A stretch of DNA of 64,000 nt from positions 124,001 to 188,000 of the forward strand of contig NZ_JBJURJ010000015.1 in assembly GCF_046098205.1 (NCBI RefSeq), read 5' to 3'. Below the pieces are notes generated by a model, which searched no databases, was not told where the DNA came from, and saw nothing but the letters and a program-made list of their open reading frames with translations. Both the position numbers and the translations under genes were made by a program. This DNA comes from Paenibacillus_AR mesotrionivorans. Its GTDB lineage: Bacteria > Bacillota > Bacilli > Paenibacillales > NBRC-103111. Positions 43,222 through 52,145 of the stretch are shown here, piece by piece. Positions within the stretch are counted from its first letter, which is position 1, and each line of letters opens with the position of its first letter.

Positions 43222-46200
43222 TTGTCCTTGTCAACGATTACTCAATTGGTTCAGCTAAAGGTCGAATACAAAGTGAATCCTCTGGGGATCGACAGGGATA
43301 AGCCGCGGTTTAGCTGGAGGATGAACTCCGGTGAAGCGGAGCAATACCAGACGGCGTATCAGCTGCTGGTCGCCAGTGATCCCGTATGTTTAACGGCTGG
43401 AGCGGCAGATATCTGGAATAGCGGACGTGTGGATTCCGGCCAATCGGCAGCCGTTATTTATGCCGGTCCGGCTCTTTTGGCCAGTACCCGCTATTATTGG
43501 AAGGTGATTGTGTGGGATAAGCACAATATACCCGTTCATTCCGGTGAAGGGAGCTATTTTGAAACCGGTCTCAGAAGCATAGATGGAATTACCGGGTGGG
43601 AGGGGGCACGGTGGATTGCCATGGAGGGCAAAGCTCCGAACAGTCCCGGCGCTCCCATGCTCCGGAAGTCCGTCCGGCTGAACGGGAACGTAGCCTCCGC
43701 GCGGCTGTATATTTCCGCACTCGGTACCTATAAGGTGCATATCAACGGAAGGGTGTTGGGCGCTGCGGACGAACACGGCAATACCGTTTATGAGCTGCTG
43801 CCCCCCGGATGGAGCAACTACGACACAACGGTCCACTACATGACGTATGACGTGACGAATTACCTGGTGGACCAGGAGTATGCCGTGTTAGGAGCCGTTC
43901 TGGGCAACGGCTGGTATAACAGCAGGATCTCCAAAGGAAGCAGATATTACGACGAAAAGGGGAATGGGCTTGCTTTATTGGCGAAGCTGCTGATTACCCT
44001 GGAGGATGGTACCACCCAGGTCATCGTAACGGACACCGGCCCGGGCTGGAAAGCGACAGACGCCGGACCTTACCGGGAAACGGATATCTACGACGGAGAA
44101 ATTTACGACGCCACTCTGGAAATGAATGGATGGGATCAGACCCAATTCAATGATTCCCATTGGTCAAAGGTGAAGGAGCATGGGTTCGCCAGGAATTTTC
44201 CCCAGGCAAAGGTGGTTTCGTACAAAGGGGATCCGGCCAGAATTCTGGACGCCCTGGACCAGCATCCGCAAACGGTGACAGTGTACAAGGGCACTCTTCA
44301 TGAAGGGAGCGGCAGGAATGGCCGAGGGGAAATCGGGCTTGTGGAGCAGCGGCGCCTGCCGCGTGCAGATCTGCTTCCGGTGACCCTCCGCCCGGAGGAA
44401 CACGTCATTTTTGATTTGGGACAGAATATGGTGGGAGTCCCTGAAATCACAATGAAGGGGAGAGCCGGGACGAGGCTTAGTATCCGTTTCGGGGAAATAC
44501 TCAATGACGACAGCGAAGGAGCGGACGGTCCCAAGGGCTCCGTGTATTATGCCAACCTGCGGAAAGCGAAACAAACGGCCTTTTATACGCTGAAGGGGGA
44601 ACCGGACAGGGAAACCTATCGGCCTGCTATGACGTTTTTTGGCTTCCGGTACGTGGAGATTACGGTGGTTGGCGGAGATTCCGGCCTGGAGATCGTGGAA
44701 TTGACGGGAAAGGTAGCCTCCAGCTTTATGAACCAGACAGGCCATATTGAAACCTCCGACGCGGACATTAACAAGCTGTTCAACAACGTGATTTGGGGGC
44801 ACCGGGGCAATTATTTGTGGATTCCCACAGACTGTCCGCAGCGGGATGAACGCCTGGGCTGGACGGGAGATACCCAATTATTCGCCAATACGGCTTTGTA
44901 TAATGGGGACTGCCAGCTGTTCCTGGAAAACTATATGGATATTCTGGTAGATTCCCGGCGTACTTACGGCCCTGACCATGCATCCTTCACCTCAACGGCT
45001 CCCGGATTTAAGCTGTCCAATTTCTACAGCCGTTTCCGGACGGGAAAAGGGCCGGTGGGCCAGTCCGGCTGGGCCGATGTGGGGATTATCCTCCCTTGGA
45101 CAGTATGGCAAATGACCGGGGATACCACCATGATGGAAGAGCATTATGCTTCCATGACCGCGTACATGGACTGGATGTATGCCCAAACCGGTGAGCAGTA
45201 CAAAGGGCCGGGCAGCATCGGTGACTGGCTTGGGTTCCAAGGAACGGGCAATCAATTGATGAGTGATGTGTATTATGCCTATGACGCCATTCTGATGGGC
45301 GAAATGGCCAAGGTGCTTCACAAAAATGAAGACGCCGCCAAATTTGAAGCGCTGTACTTGAACATTAAGGAAGCTTTCCTGAAGCGGTATATGTCCTGCG
45401 ATGAGAATGGCCGGGTGACGGTGAAATCCTCCATTATTGAGGATCCGGATGATGAGTTTGAGGATGGTATTGCCGTCTACAGGTCTGTGAAGGAGGACGA
45501 CACTCAGACAGCCCTGCTGTGGTGCCTCAAGCTTGGACTTTATGCCGGCGACGATCAGAAGCAGCAGCTGATCCGGCTTCTGGAGGACAATATCCGCAAT
45601 ACGCCGGAATTCAAAGCCGCCCATCCGGACAGCACCCGGGTCCATTATCCCGAAAACACCCTGTCCATCGGTTTCCTCGGCGTTAATATCATTGCCCCTG
45701 TTTTGACGGATATGGGGCTGGCCGAGCTTGCCTATTCTCTGCTGCTGCAGGATCAGATGCCGTCCTGGCTGTATTCGGTCAAGAATGGGGCGACCACCAT
45801 ATGGGAGCGCTGGAACTCGTATTCCGCGGAGCAGGGCTTTGGGAATGTGGGGATGAATTCCTTCAACCATTATGCGTACGGGGCGGTTGCCGAGTGGATG
45901 TACAAATATATGGCCGGGATTTCCCCTGACCCAACCAATCCCGGGTTTAAGCACATCCTCTTCAAGCCTGTGCCTGATCCGGAGAGGCGCATAACATATG
46001 TAAAAGGCTCCTATGAATCTCTCTACGGATCCATTTTGTGCGGATGGGAGCTTGAAGAAAACAGCTTTACCTGCAGGATTTCCGTTCCGGCTAATACCAG
46101 TGCCACGCTGTATATGCCGGCACGCTCCGAGTCTGAGCTTCACTCGGAGGAGGGATTGAAGCCGGTGGTATTCGGCGGGGGACAGGCGGTTTATCAGGTG

Positions 46201-46236
46201 AAGTCCGGCCACTACACCTTTGTTTCGAAGCTATAA
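43222..46236 (+). CDS. Alpha-L-rhamnosidase, family GH78
   Basis: A 1004-residue cytoplasmic glycosidase releasing terminal alpha-L-rhamnose. N-terminal beta-sandwich domains (VEYKVNPLGIDRDKPRFSW opening, typical of the family) precede the (alpha/alpha)6 barrel. The catalytic-region signature is TDCPQRDERLGWTGDTQ starting near residue 536, followed by GSIGDWLGF. The C-terminal sandwich begins near residue 900. No signal peptide. It starts with TTG at 43222 after a strong AGGAGGGA. An operator-like palindrome lies just upstream, so it is probably LacI-controlled. It is followed after 28 bp by a DUF1593 gene, likely cotranscribed. Rhamnose could come from RG-I backbone or RG-II side chains. Confidence 0.95.
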   Translation: MSLSTITQLVQLKVEYKVNPLGIDRDKPRFSWRMNSGEAEQYQTAYQLLVASDPVCLTAGAADIWNSGRVDSGQSAAVIYAGPALLASTRYYWKVIVWDKHNIPVHSGEGSYFETGLRSIDGITGWEGARWIAMEGKAPNSPGAPMLRKSVRLNGNVASARLYISALGTYKVHINGRVLGAADEHGNTVYELLPPGWSNYDTTVHYMTYDVTNYLVDQEYAVLGAVLGNGWYNSRISKGSRYYDEKGNGLALLAKLLITLEDGTTQVIVTDTGPGWKATDAGPYRETDIYDGEIYDATLEMNGWDQTQFNDSHWSKVKEHGFARNFPQAKVVSYKGDPARILDALDQHPQTVTVYKGTLHEGSGRNGRGEIGLVEQRRLPRADLLPVTLRPEEHVIFDLGQNMVGVPEITMKGRAGTRLSIRFGEILNDDSEGADGPKGSVYYANLRKAKQTAFYTLKGEPDRETYRPAMTFFGFRYVEITVVGGDSGLEIVELTGKVASSFMNQTGHIETSDADINKLFNNVIWGHRGNYLWIPTDCPQRDERLGWTGDTQLFANTALYNGDCQLFLENYMDILVDSRRTYGPDHASFTSTAPGFKLSNFYSRFRTGKGPVGQSGWADVGIILPWTVWQMTGDTTMMEEHYASMTAYMDWMYAQTGEQYKGPGSIGDWLGFQGTGNQLMSDVYYAYDAILMGEMAKVLHKNEDAAKFEALYLNIKEAFLKRYMSCDENGRVTVKSSIIEDPDDEFEDGIAVYRSVKEDDTQTALLWCLKLGLYAGDDQKQQLIRLLEDNIRNTPEFKAAHPDSTRVHYPENTLSIGFLGVNIIAPVLTDMGLAELAYSLLLQDQMPSWLYSVKNGATTIWERWNSYSAEQGFGNVGMNSFNHYAYGAVAEWMYKYMAGISPDPTNPGFKHILFKPVPDPERRITYVKGSYESLYGSILCGWELEENSFTCRISVPANTSATLYMPARSESELHSEEGLKPVVFGGGQAVYQVKSGHYTFVSKL

Positions 46237-46264
46237 ATAAACTCATCATTCGGAGGACGTTATA

Positions 46265-47638
46265 ATGAATCTTCATGAACCGGAATTGAAGCCGCGGGTG
46301 CTGGTGCTGACGGACATCGAGAATGAGCCCGATGATGCCATGTCGCTGGTGCGTTTCCTGACTTATGCCAACCATTGGCAGGTGGAGGGTTTTGTAGCCA
46401 CAACCTCCATTCATCTGAAGAATAAGACGGCGGCCTGGCGCATCCGCGACATTGTGGAGGCTTATGGCCAAGTCCGGGATAACCTGGAGCTGCATGAGCC
46501 GGGTTTCCCTAAGGGGGAGGAGCTGCTTTCGCTGATAGAAGAAGGGCTGCCCCTGTACGGGATGGAGGCTGTGGGCCCTGACAAGGATTCCTCCGGCTCC
46601 GAGCTCCTGATCCGGGCCGTGGACAAGGATGATCCCCGCCCGTTATGGGTTCTGGTTTGGGGCGGCCCTAATGTGCTGGCCCAAGCTCTGTGGAAGGTGC
46701 AGAACACCCGGACTGCTGAGGAGCTTGAGACCTTTGTAGCCCGGCTCCGTGTCTATGCCATCTCGGACCAGGATGATTCCGGTCCTTGGATGCGGAAGAC
46801 CTTTCCGCAGCTGTTTTATATCGCAAGCCCCGGCTTCCACAGCGGCGGCGCGTATCATTTTGCCGCGTGGAGCGGGATCAGCGGGGATCATTTCCATGGC
46901 CGCTTCACGGGAGCGGACCACAGCATCGTGGATAATCCGTGGCTGGATGAGCATATCCGGAGCAAGGGAATGTTGGGCGCGCAGTATCCCCAGGCTACCT
47001 TCCTGATGGAGGGGGATACTCCGACCTTTTTGTATCTGATCAATAACGGCTTGGGCAACCCGGAGCACCCGGATTGGGGAAGCTGGGGCGGACGTTATGA
47101 ATATTACACTCCCCGCACCCGCAAGCACTTCCAGGAGCCGGAGACCCGCCCGTTCTGGAACGACGCCGAGGATGAGGTGCTGGGGGTGGACGGCTTCTGG
47201 CACACCAGCAATAAAGCGACCATTTGGCGGTGGCGGGAGGCCTTCCAGCTTGATTTTGCCGCTCGGATGGACTGGACGGTCAAGCCGTATGCGGAGGCTA
47301 ACCATCCGCCGGTTCCCAAGCTGGGCCATGCGGAGTATTTGACTGCCAAACCCGGTGAAGAGGTGCATTTGAGCGCGGAGGGGTCCTTTGATCCCGATGG
47401 GGATGAGCTTACGTATCATTGGTTTTATTACGGGGAGCCGGGCAGCTTCAGTGTTTCAACGGCGCGCACCGGGGACCCGGTGGTGATTCATGGCGCGGAT
47501 CAGGAGAAGGCGTGGTTTACGGTTCCGACGGAGCGTGTGTTCCGTAACGGGACTATGCATATCATTCTCGCTGTAACCGACCACGGAGCGCCGCCGCTGA
47601 CCCGGTACAAGCGGGTTATTGTGAATGTGGAGGAATAG
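46265..47638 (+). CDS. DUF1593 nucleoside-hydrolase-like protein
   Basis: A 457-residue cytoplasmic protein. Residues 10-345 form the nucleoside-hydrolase-like DUF1593 domain, with aspartate cluster LTDIENEPDDAMSL, WVLVWGGPNVLAQAL and EGDTPTFLYLI. Residues 350-457 form the usual Ig/Sde182-like C-terminal beta-sandwich (GHAEYLTAKPGEEVHLSAEGSFDPDGDELTYHW). It has the complete family architecture and is the reference against which the unusual paralogue at 17210 can be judged. The activity of DUF1593 is not established, although it is frequent in plant-polysaccharide clusters. The ATG follows GGAGGA. It is probably cotranscribed with GH78. Confidence 0.9.
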   Translation: MNLHEPELKPRVLVLTDIENEPDDAMSLVRFLTYANHWQVEGFVATTSIHLKNKTAAWRIRDIVEAYGQVRDNLELHEPGFPKGEELLSLIEEGLPLYGMEAVGPDKDSSGSELLIRAVDKDDPRPLWVLVWGGPNVLAQALWKVQNTRTAEELETFVARLRVYAISDQDDSGPWMRKTFPQLFYIASPGFHSGGAYHFAAWSGISGDHFHGRFTGADHSIVDNPWLDEHIRSKGMLGAQYPQATFLMEGDTPTFLYLINNGLGNPEHPDWGSWGGRYEYYTPRTRKHFQEPETRPFWNDAEDEVLGVDGFWHTSNKATIWRWREAFQLDFAARMDWTVKPYAEANHPPVPKLGHAEYLTAKPGEEVHLSAEGSFDPDGDELTYHWFYYGEPGSFSVSTARTGDPVVIHGADQEKAWFTVPTERVFRNGTMHIILAVTDHGAPPLTRYKRVIVNVEE

Positions 47639-47801
47639 TCGGGTGGGGTAGCGATGCTGCTTTTTTTTGGTGCACGGGTGCGCTGTCGTGGGGGTGTGGG
47701 CGTAGGTTGTGGAGTTGAGATGCGATGGGGTGAGGGAGAGGAATGGGAATGATAGGGCGATGAGTGCTGGGGCGATGGAGAGAGGAACGATGGACTGATG
47801 G

Positions 47802-47847
47802 AATGATCGAATGATCGAATGATCGAATGATCGAATGATCGAATGAT
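47802..47847. repeat. 8-bp tandem repeat AATGATCG
   Basis: Five exact copies of AATGATCG plus a partial one, within a G-rich non-coding stretch (47640-47900) of related words such as GCGATG. It is a microsatellite-like slippage tract. Confidence 0.9.
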
Positions 47848-47919
47848 GGGGGGATTGGGAAATGAAGCGATGAGGCGATGGGATGATGGGGTGCCAGAGG
47901 GTTGCGTCGGCCGCGGATT

Positions 47920-48155
47920 CTAACGGAACTCAGAAGCACTTTAGAAGCCCAAACCCGGCGGTTTGGAAATGTAACGGAACTCAGACGCTCTTAGAAGCCC
48001 AAAACCGGCTGTTTGAAATTGTAACGGAACTCAGAAGCTCTTAAACTGGAAATCCGGCGGAATTATACTCCATAACACCTGCTAAGAGTCGCTAAGTTCC
48101 GTTACAACCGCAAACACCGTCTTTTCCACGTCTAACGGTCGCTGAGTTCCGTTAC
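47920..48155. repeat. TAACGGAACTCAG direct and inverted repeats
   Basis: Three direct copies of TAACGGAACTCAGA with following CTCTTAGAAGCC-like words (starting about 47922, 47971 and 48020). Two copies in the opposite orientation follow (AAGTTCCGTTA and GAGTTCCGTTA, about 48091-48153). The arrangement would fold into long stems. Non-coding. Confidence 0.75.
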
Positions 48156-48180
48156 AGTTATTGCAGCCTGCCCCAGCCAC

Positions 48181-48484
48181 CGTACCGTTCGCAGACAGCT
48201 TACCGTATACCCAGCCATTGTACCGTTCGCAGACAGCTTACCGTATACCCAGCCATTGTACCGTTCGCAGACAGCTTACCGTATACCCAGCCACCGTACC
48301 GTTCGCAGACAGCTTACCGTATACCCAGCCATTGTACCGTTCGCAGACAGCTTACCGTATACCCAGCCATTGTACCGTTCGCAGACAGCTTACCGTATAC
48401 CCAGCCATTATACCGTTCGCAGACAGCTTATCGTATACCCAGCCATTATACCGTTCGCAGTCAACGTACCGTATCCAGCCAACG
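48181..48484. repeat. 38-bp tandem repeat, about eight copies
   Basis: The word TACCGTTCGCAGACAG recurs at 48183, 48221, 48259, 48297, 48335, 48373, 48411 and 48449, a strict 38-bp period with few differences until the last copy. Shorter 18-bp derivatives (AACGTACCGTATCCAGCC) continue to about 48520. As 38 is not a multiple of three, the reading frame shifts each unit, so this is not a coding repeat. There are no spacers, so it is not CRISPR. Confidence 0.92.
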
Positions 48485-48796
48485 TACCGTATCCAGCCAC
48501 CGTACCGCACCCAGCCGCCGGATCTTACTCCACGCCGTTCTGGGACCAGACTATGTACTGCTCTCAAACCATGTTCCCTTTTGCATACAACGTAACTTTG
48601 TCCGCTCTTCCCAGACACCGTTCCTTTCCAACACGCCCGCCTTTCCCAGACACCGCTCTTAAACCACAGCCCGGAGGATGAACCTGATCCCCGGGATATT
48701 TGGTATGGGAACAATGGCGGCAGTCATAAAAATATTAGTTAAGTTAATAGTTTAGTAATTACGACGTAATTTTATCAGTAAGTTCACTAATTTAAG

Positions 48797-48825
48797 TTGA
48801 CTATCGCGGTTTCCACATGTAATAT
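48797..48825 (+). promoter_or_regulatory. SigmaA promoter of the isomerase operon
   Basis: TTGACT (48797-48802), 17 bp, TAATAT (48820-48825) preceded by TG. The start of RNA near 48832 leaves a 60-nt leader containing the operator at 48865. Confidence 0.7.
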
Positions 48826-48864
48826 GGGTGTATAAAGAGCTTTCATTCGAAATCCTGCACATAA

Positions 48865-48879
48865 TTGTTTACTAAACAA
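48865..48879. promoter_or_regulatory. TTGTTTA-C-TAAACAA operator
   Basis: 15-bp palindrome with perfect 7-bp arms, downstream of the promoter and touching the ribosome-binding site of the isomerase gene. A bound LacI-type repressor would block elongation here. Confidence 0.6.
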
Positions 48880-48891
48880 GGAGTAGTGTTT

Positions 48892-50325
48892 ATGAAAAAG
48901 TTTAAGCTTGGTTATGCACCAACACGGCGTTTTACGTTCAGTGCGGAAGACGCTTACAAGTATAAGGTTCTGATCCGCAATAAAATGGAGAGCTTCGGTT
49001 TGGACATGGACATTGTGGACCTGGAGGGAATGAATGAGGAAGGCCTGCTGTATGACGATCATATTCAGGCCGACCAGATTGCCGAACGCTTCAAACGGGA
49101 AAATGTGGATGCGGTATTTTTCCCGCACTGCAACTTCGGGACGGAGGATACGGTAGCCAGAGTAGGCAAAGCGCTGGGCAAGCCGGTGCTGCTGTGGGGG
49201 CCCCGGGACGAGGCTCCTTTGGAGGACGGCATGCGGCTCAGGGATACCCAATGCGGGTTATTCGCCACCGGGAAGGTGCTGCGCCGCTTTAATGTCCCTT
49301 TCACGTATATTACCAACAGCCGGGTGAATGATCCGGTATTCGAGCGGGGCTTCACCAATTTTATCTCCGCTGCCAATGTGGTTCGGCAGTTTAACAAGCT
49401 GCGCATTCTGCAAATCGGCCCGCGGCCTGCCTCCTTCTGGACGATGATCTGCAATGAAGGCGAGCTTCTGGAACGGTTCGGCATTGAGATCCATCCCATC
49501 ACCCTGGTGGATATTCAACTGGCCACCAAAAAGATCGAGAAGGGGAACAGCTCCGAGCTGGCGGCGGCTATCGATTACATCAAAGCTCATTTGGATTACT
49601 CCGAGGTAACGGAGGAGGACATCCGCCGGATCGCCGCGCTGAAGGTGGCTATGAAGCAATACGCCGTTTCCACTGGCTGCACGGCCATTGCCATTCAATG
49701 CTGGTCCTCCCTGCAGGATGCCATGGGCATTATGCCTTGTCTGGCCAATGCCATCCTGACCGATGAGCAGATTCCGGTAACCTGCGAAACGGATATTCAC
49801 GGCGCCATTACCTCTGTGATGGTCCAGGCTGCGGCTCTCAATCAGGTGCCGACCTTCTTCGCCGATCTGACCATCCGCCATCCTGAGAATCCCAACGGAG
49901 AGCTGCTTTTCCACTGCGGAAACTTCCCGGTTTCCCTGTCCGTCGAGGATAAGCCGAAGCTGAAAAAGCATTTCCTGTTCGACTCCCATGCACCCGGCAC
50001 CCATGAGAGCCAGATTAGGGGCGGGAACATGACGCTGGCCCGGTTTGACGGGGATCATGGGGAATACCAGATGTTCCTTGGTAAGGCTAAGGGTATCGAA
50101 GGCCCGTACACCCGGGGCTCGTGGGTATGGGTGGAAGTCAACGACTGGCCGCTGTGGGAGGAAAAGCTGGTGAAGGGACCCTATGTCCATCACGCTGTCG
50201 GCATCCATGCCAATGTGATTCCGTCGCTGTATGAGGCCTGCCAATACATTCCCGGCCTGAAGGCGGACCCGGTTGATCCCACGGAGCAGGAGATTCAAGC
50301 CTGGCTGCGCGGTTCCAAGCTGTAG
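48892..50325 (+). CDS. L-fucose-isomerase-like sugar isomerase
   Basis: A 477-residue cytoplasmic protein of the L-fucose/L-arabinose isomerase superfamily (C-terminal FucI domain; ETDIHGAITSVMVQ near residue 300 with the metal-binding Glu/Asp, and a later HGEYQMFL). It is shorter than true L-fucose isomerase (about 590). It heads a tight operon with split transketolase, FGGY kinase, two binding proteins and GH140, the enzyme set of the D-apiose transketolase pathway. I therefore propose that it converts D-apiose to D-apulose. Whether the characterised apiose isomerase has this fold I cannot confirm from memory. The ATG at 48892 has AAGGAG 8 nt upstream. Confidence 0.8.
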   Translation: MKKFKLGYAPTRRFTFSAEDAYKYKVLIRNKMESFGLDMDIVDLEGMNEEGLLYDDHIQADQIAERFKRENVDAVFFPHCNFGTEDTVARVGKALGKPVLLWGPRDEAPLEDGMRLRDTQCGLFATGKVLRRFNVPFTYITNSRVNDPVFERGFTNFISAANVVRQFNKLRILQIGPRPASFWTMICNEGELLERFGIEIHPITLVDIQLATKKIEKGNSSELAAAIDYIKAHLDYSEVTEEDIRRIAALKVAMKQYAVSTGCTAIAIQCWSSLQDAMGIMPCLANAILTDEQIPVTCETDIHGAITSVMVQAAALNQVPTFFADLTIRHPENPNGELLFHCGNFPVSLSVEDKPKLKKHFLFDSHAPGTHESQIRGGNMTLARFDGDHGEYQMFLGKAKGIEGPYTRGSWVWVEVNDWPLWEEKLVKGPYVHHAVGIHANVIPSLYEACQYIPGLKADPVDPTEQEIQAWLRGSKL

Positions 50326-50340
50326 AAGGAGGCGATTCGT

Positions 50341-51186
50341 ATGAATATGACGGAACTAAAAGCCAAGGCTGCCCAGATCCGGATGGACCTTTTGAACATG
50401 ATCCATACAGCGAAAACCGGCCATACAGGCGGCTCCTTAAGCAATACGGATATTCTCACGGCGCTGTATTACCGGGTGATGAAGCTTGACCCCGCCAATC
50501 CCAAGTGGGAGGAGCGGGACCGGTTTATCGCCAGCAAGGGCCATTCCGTAGAGTCCTTGTGGAGCATTCTCGCCGATCTGGGGTTTTTCCCCAAGGAGGA
50601 GCTGCTCACTTACAGCCAATTCGGCACCCGGCTCATCGGGCATCCCAATAACAAGGTGCCGGGAATCGAGATGAATACAGGCGCCTTGGGCCATGGCCTG
50701 CCGATAGCGGTGGGTATGGCGCTGGCGGCCAAGCGGGACCAGAAGAGCTACCGGGTTTTCTGTCTCATGGGTGACGGGGAGCAGGCGGAGGGCTCCAACT
50801 GGGAGGCGGCTATGGCCGGAGCCCATTACAAGCTGGATAATCTGGTGGGCATCATTGACCGGAACCGGCTGCAGATCAGCGGCACCACGGAAGAGGTGAT
50901 GGGCCTTGAGCCGTTGGAGGACAAGTGGGCCGCCTTCGGCTGGAACGTGGTTTCCATCGACGGAAACGATATGGAGGCTTTGGTGGAGGCGCTGGAGGCG
51001 GTGCCGTCGGTGCCGGGCAAACCTACGCTTCTTATGGCGAACACGGTGAAGGGCAAGGGTGTTTCCTTCGCCGAGAATGTCCCCCATTGGCATCATCATG
51101 TACCGAATGAAGCGGAGCTGGAGCTGGCCTTATCCGAGCTGGCGGCAACGTTGGAAGGTCTGAAGCAGGAAGGGCAGGTGCGATAA
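50341..51186 (+). CDS. aptA: Transketolase N-terminal subunit, apulose-4-phosphate type
   Basis: A 281-residue thiamine-diphosphate-binding subunit equal to the N-terminal third of transketolase. The cofactor motif is LMGDGEQAEGSNWEAAM through IIDRNRLQISG, and substrate-side histidines occur in AKTGHTGGSLS and ASKGHS. Split transketolases serve several pathways; with the adjacent kinase and GH140 apiosidase this best fits apulose-4-phosphate transketolase subunit A. That enzyme moves a C2 unit to glyceraldehyde-3-phosphate, giving xylulose-5-phosphate and DHAP. It lies 15 bp after the isomerase gene and 5 bp before its partner subunit. Function by context; family is certain. Confidence 0.85.
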   Translation: MNMTELKAKAAQIRMDLLNMIHTAKTGHTGGSLSNTDILTALYYRVMKLDPANPKWEERDRFIASKGHSVESLWSILADLGFFPKEELLTYSQFGTRLIGHPNNKVPGIEMNTGALGHGLPIAVGMALAAKRDQKSYRVFCLMGDGEQAEGSNWEAAMAGAHYKLDNLVGIIDRNRLQISGTTEEVMGLEPLEDKWAAFGWNVVSIDGNDMEALVEALEAVPSVPGKPTLLMANTVKGKGVSFAENVPHWHHHVPNEAELELALSELAATLEGLKQEGQVR

Positions 51187-51191
51187 ACAAC

Positions 51192-52145
51192 ATGAATACC
51201 ATTGCTAACCGGCAGGTCATCTGCGAAACCCTGATGGAGCTGGCCCGGGAGGATAAGGACATCATGGTCCTGGCCAGCGATTCCAGAGGCTCCGCCTCCA
51301 TGGGACCGTTCGCCAAGCAGTATGCGGACCAGTTCGTGGAAGTGGGCATCGCGGAGCAGAATATTGTGGGGATTGCGGCAGGTTTGGCCCACAGCGGCAA
51401 GAAACCCTTTGTCACCTCCCCCGCATGTTTCCTGAGCATGAGGAGCATTGAGCAGATCAAGGTGGATGTGGCGTATTCCGCCACCAACGTTAAGCTGGTG
51501 GGCATCAGCGGCGGCGTCAGCTACGGCGCCTTGGGAATGTCCCATCATTCCCTGCAGGATATTGCGGTGGCCAGGGCCATTCCCGGGCTTGCCGTGGTGC
51601 TTCCGGCAGACCGGCACGAAACCAAGCGGATGGTGGAAGCCTTGGTGGAGCATAAAGGCGGCGTCTACATCCGCATCGGACGCAATCCTGTGGAGGACGT
51701 ATACCCGTCGGCGGAAAGCTGTCCGTTTGTGCTGGGCAAGGCCGTCACCATGAAGGAGGGTGGGGATATCACCATCATCGCCGCAGGGGAAACCGTCAAG
51801 GTTGCCCTGGATACGGCTGAGCTGCTGAAGGGCTCCGGCATCTCCTGCCGGGTGCTGAACATGCATACCATCAAACCCTTGGATGAGGAAGCCATTATCC
51901 GGGCAGCCCGGGAGACCGGATGTATTCTCACGGTGGAGGAGCATAGCATCCACGGAGGCTTGGGAGCGGCCGTATCGGAGGTTGTGGTACAGCATCAGCC
52001 TGTGCCCATGCGGATTATCGGGATTCCCGACGAACCGGCCATTGCCGGCAAAACCGCCGAGGTCTTCAAGCATTACGGCATTCATGCGGAGCATCTGCAG
52101 CAGGTTGCGCTGGAGCTGCTGAAAGGCAAGGCCGGATCCAAATGA
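51192..52145 (+). CDS. aptB: Transketolase C-terminal subunit, apulose-4-phosphate type
   Basis: A 317-residue subunit with the pyrimidine-binding and C-terminal transketolase domains. The catalytic glutamate is in VEVGIAEQNIVGIAAGLA; also visible are SYGALGMSHHSLQDIA and the C-terminal VLNMHTIKPLDEEAI. It pairs with the preceding subunit to form the active sites. The stop overlaps the next start (ATGA), coupling it to the kinase. The specific substrate is inferred from the operon. Confidence 0.85.
   Translation: MNTIANRQVICETLMELAREDKDIMVLASDSRGSASMGPFAKQYADQFVEVGIAEQNIVGIAAGLAHSGKKPFVTSPACFLSMRSIEQIKVDVAYSATNVKLVGISGGVSYGALGMSHHSLQDIAVARAIPGLAVVLPADRHETKRMVEALVEHKGGVYIRIGRNPVEDVYPSAESCPFVLGKAVTMKEGGDITIIAAGETVKVALDTAELLKGSGISCRVLNMHTIKPLDEEAIIRAARETGCILTVEEHSIHGGLGAAVSEVVVQHQPVPMRIIGIPDEPAIAGKTAEVFKHYGIHAEHLQQVALELLKGKAGSK

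Noticed and set aside
48181..48484. CRISPR array
   Set aside because: Repeats are contiguous, with no unique spacers, and no cas gene is in the window.
48161..48681. Long overlapping open frames with repeated YRSQTAYRIPSH-like units
   Set aside because: They arise because a 38-bp DNA repeat is read in successive frames. There is no ribosome-binding site and no frame is kept across the units.
49258..50298. 346-codon open frame on the minus strand
   Set aside because: It lies fully antisense to the isomerase gene, which has clear family motifs and a ribosome-binding site. It is a codon-bias shadow.
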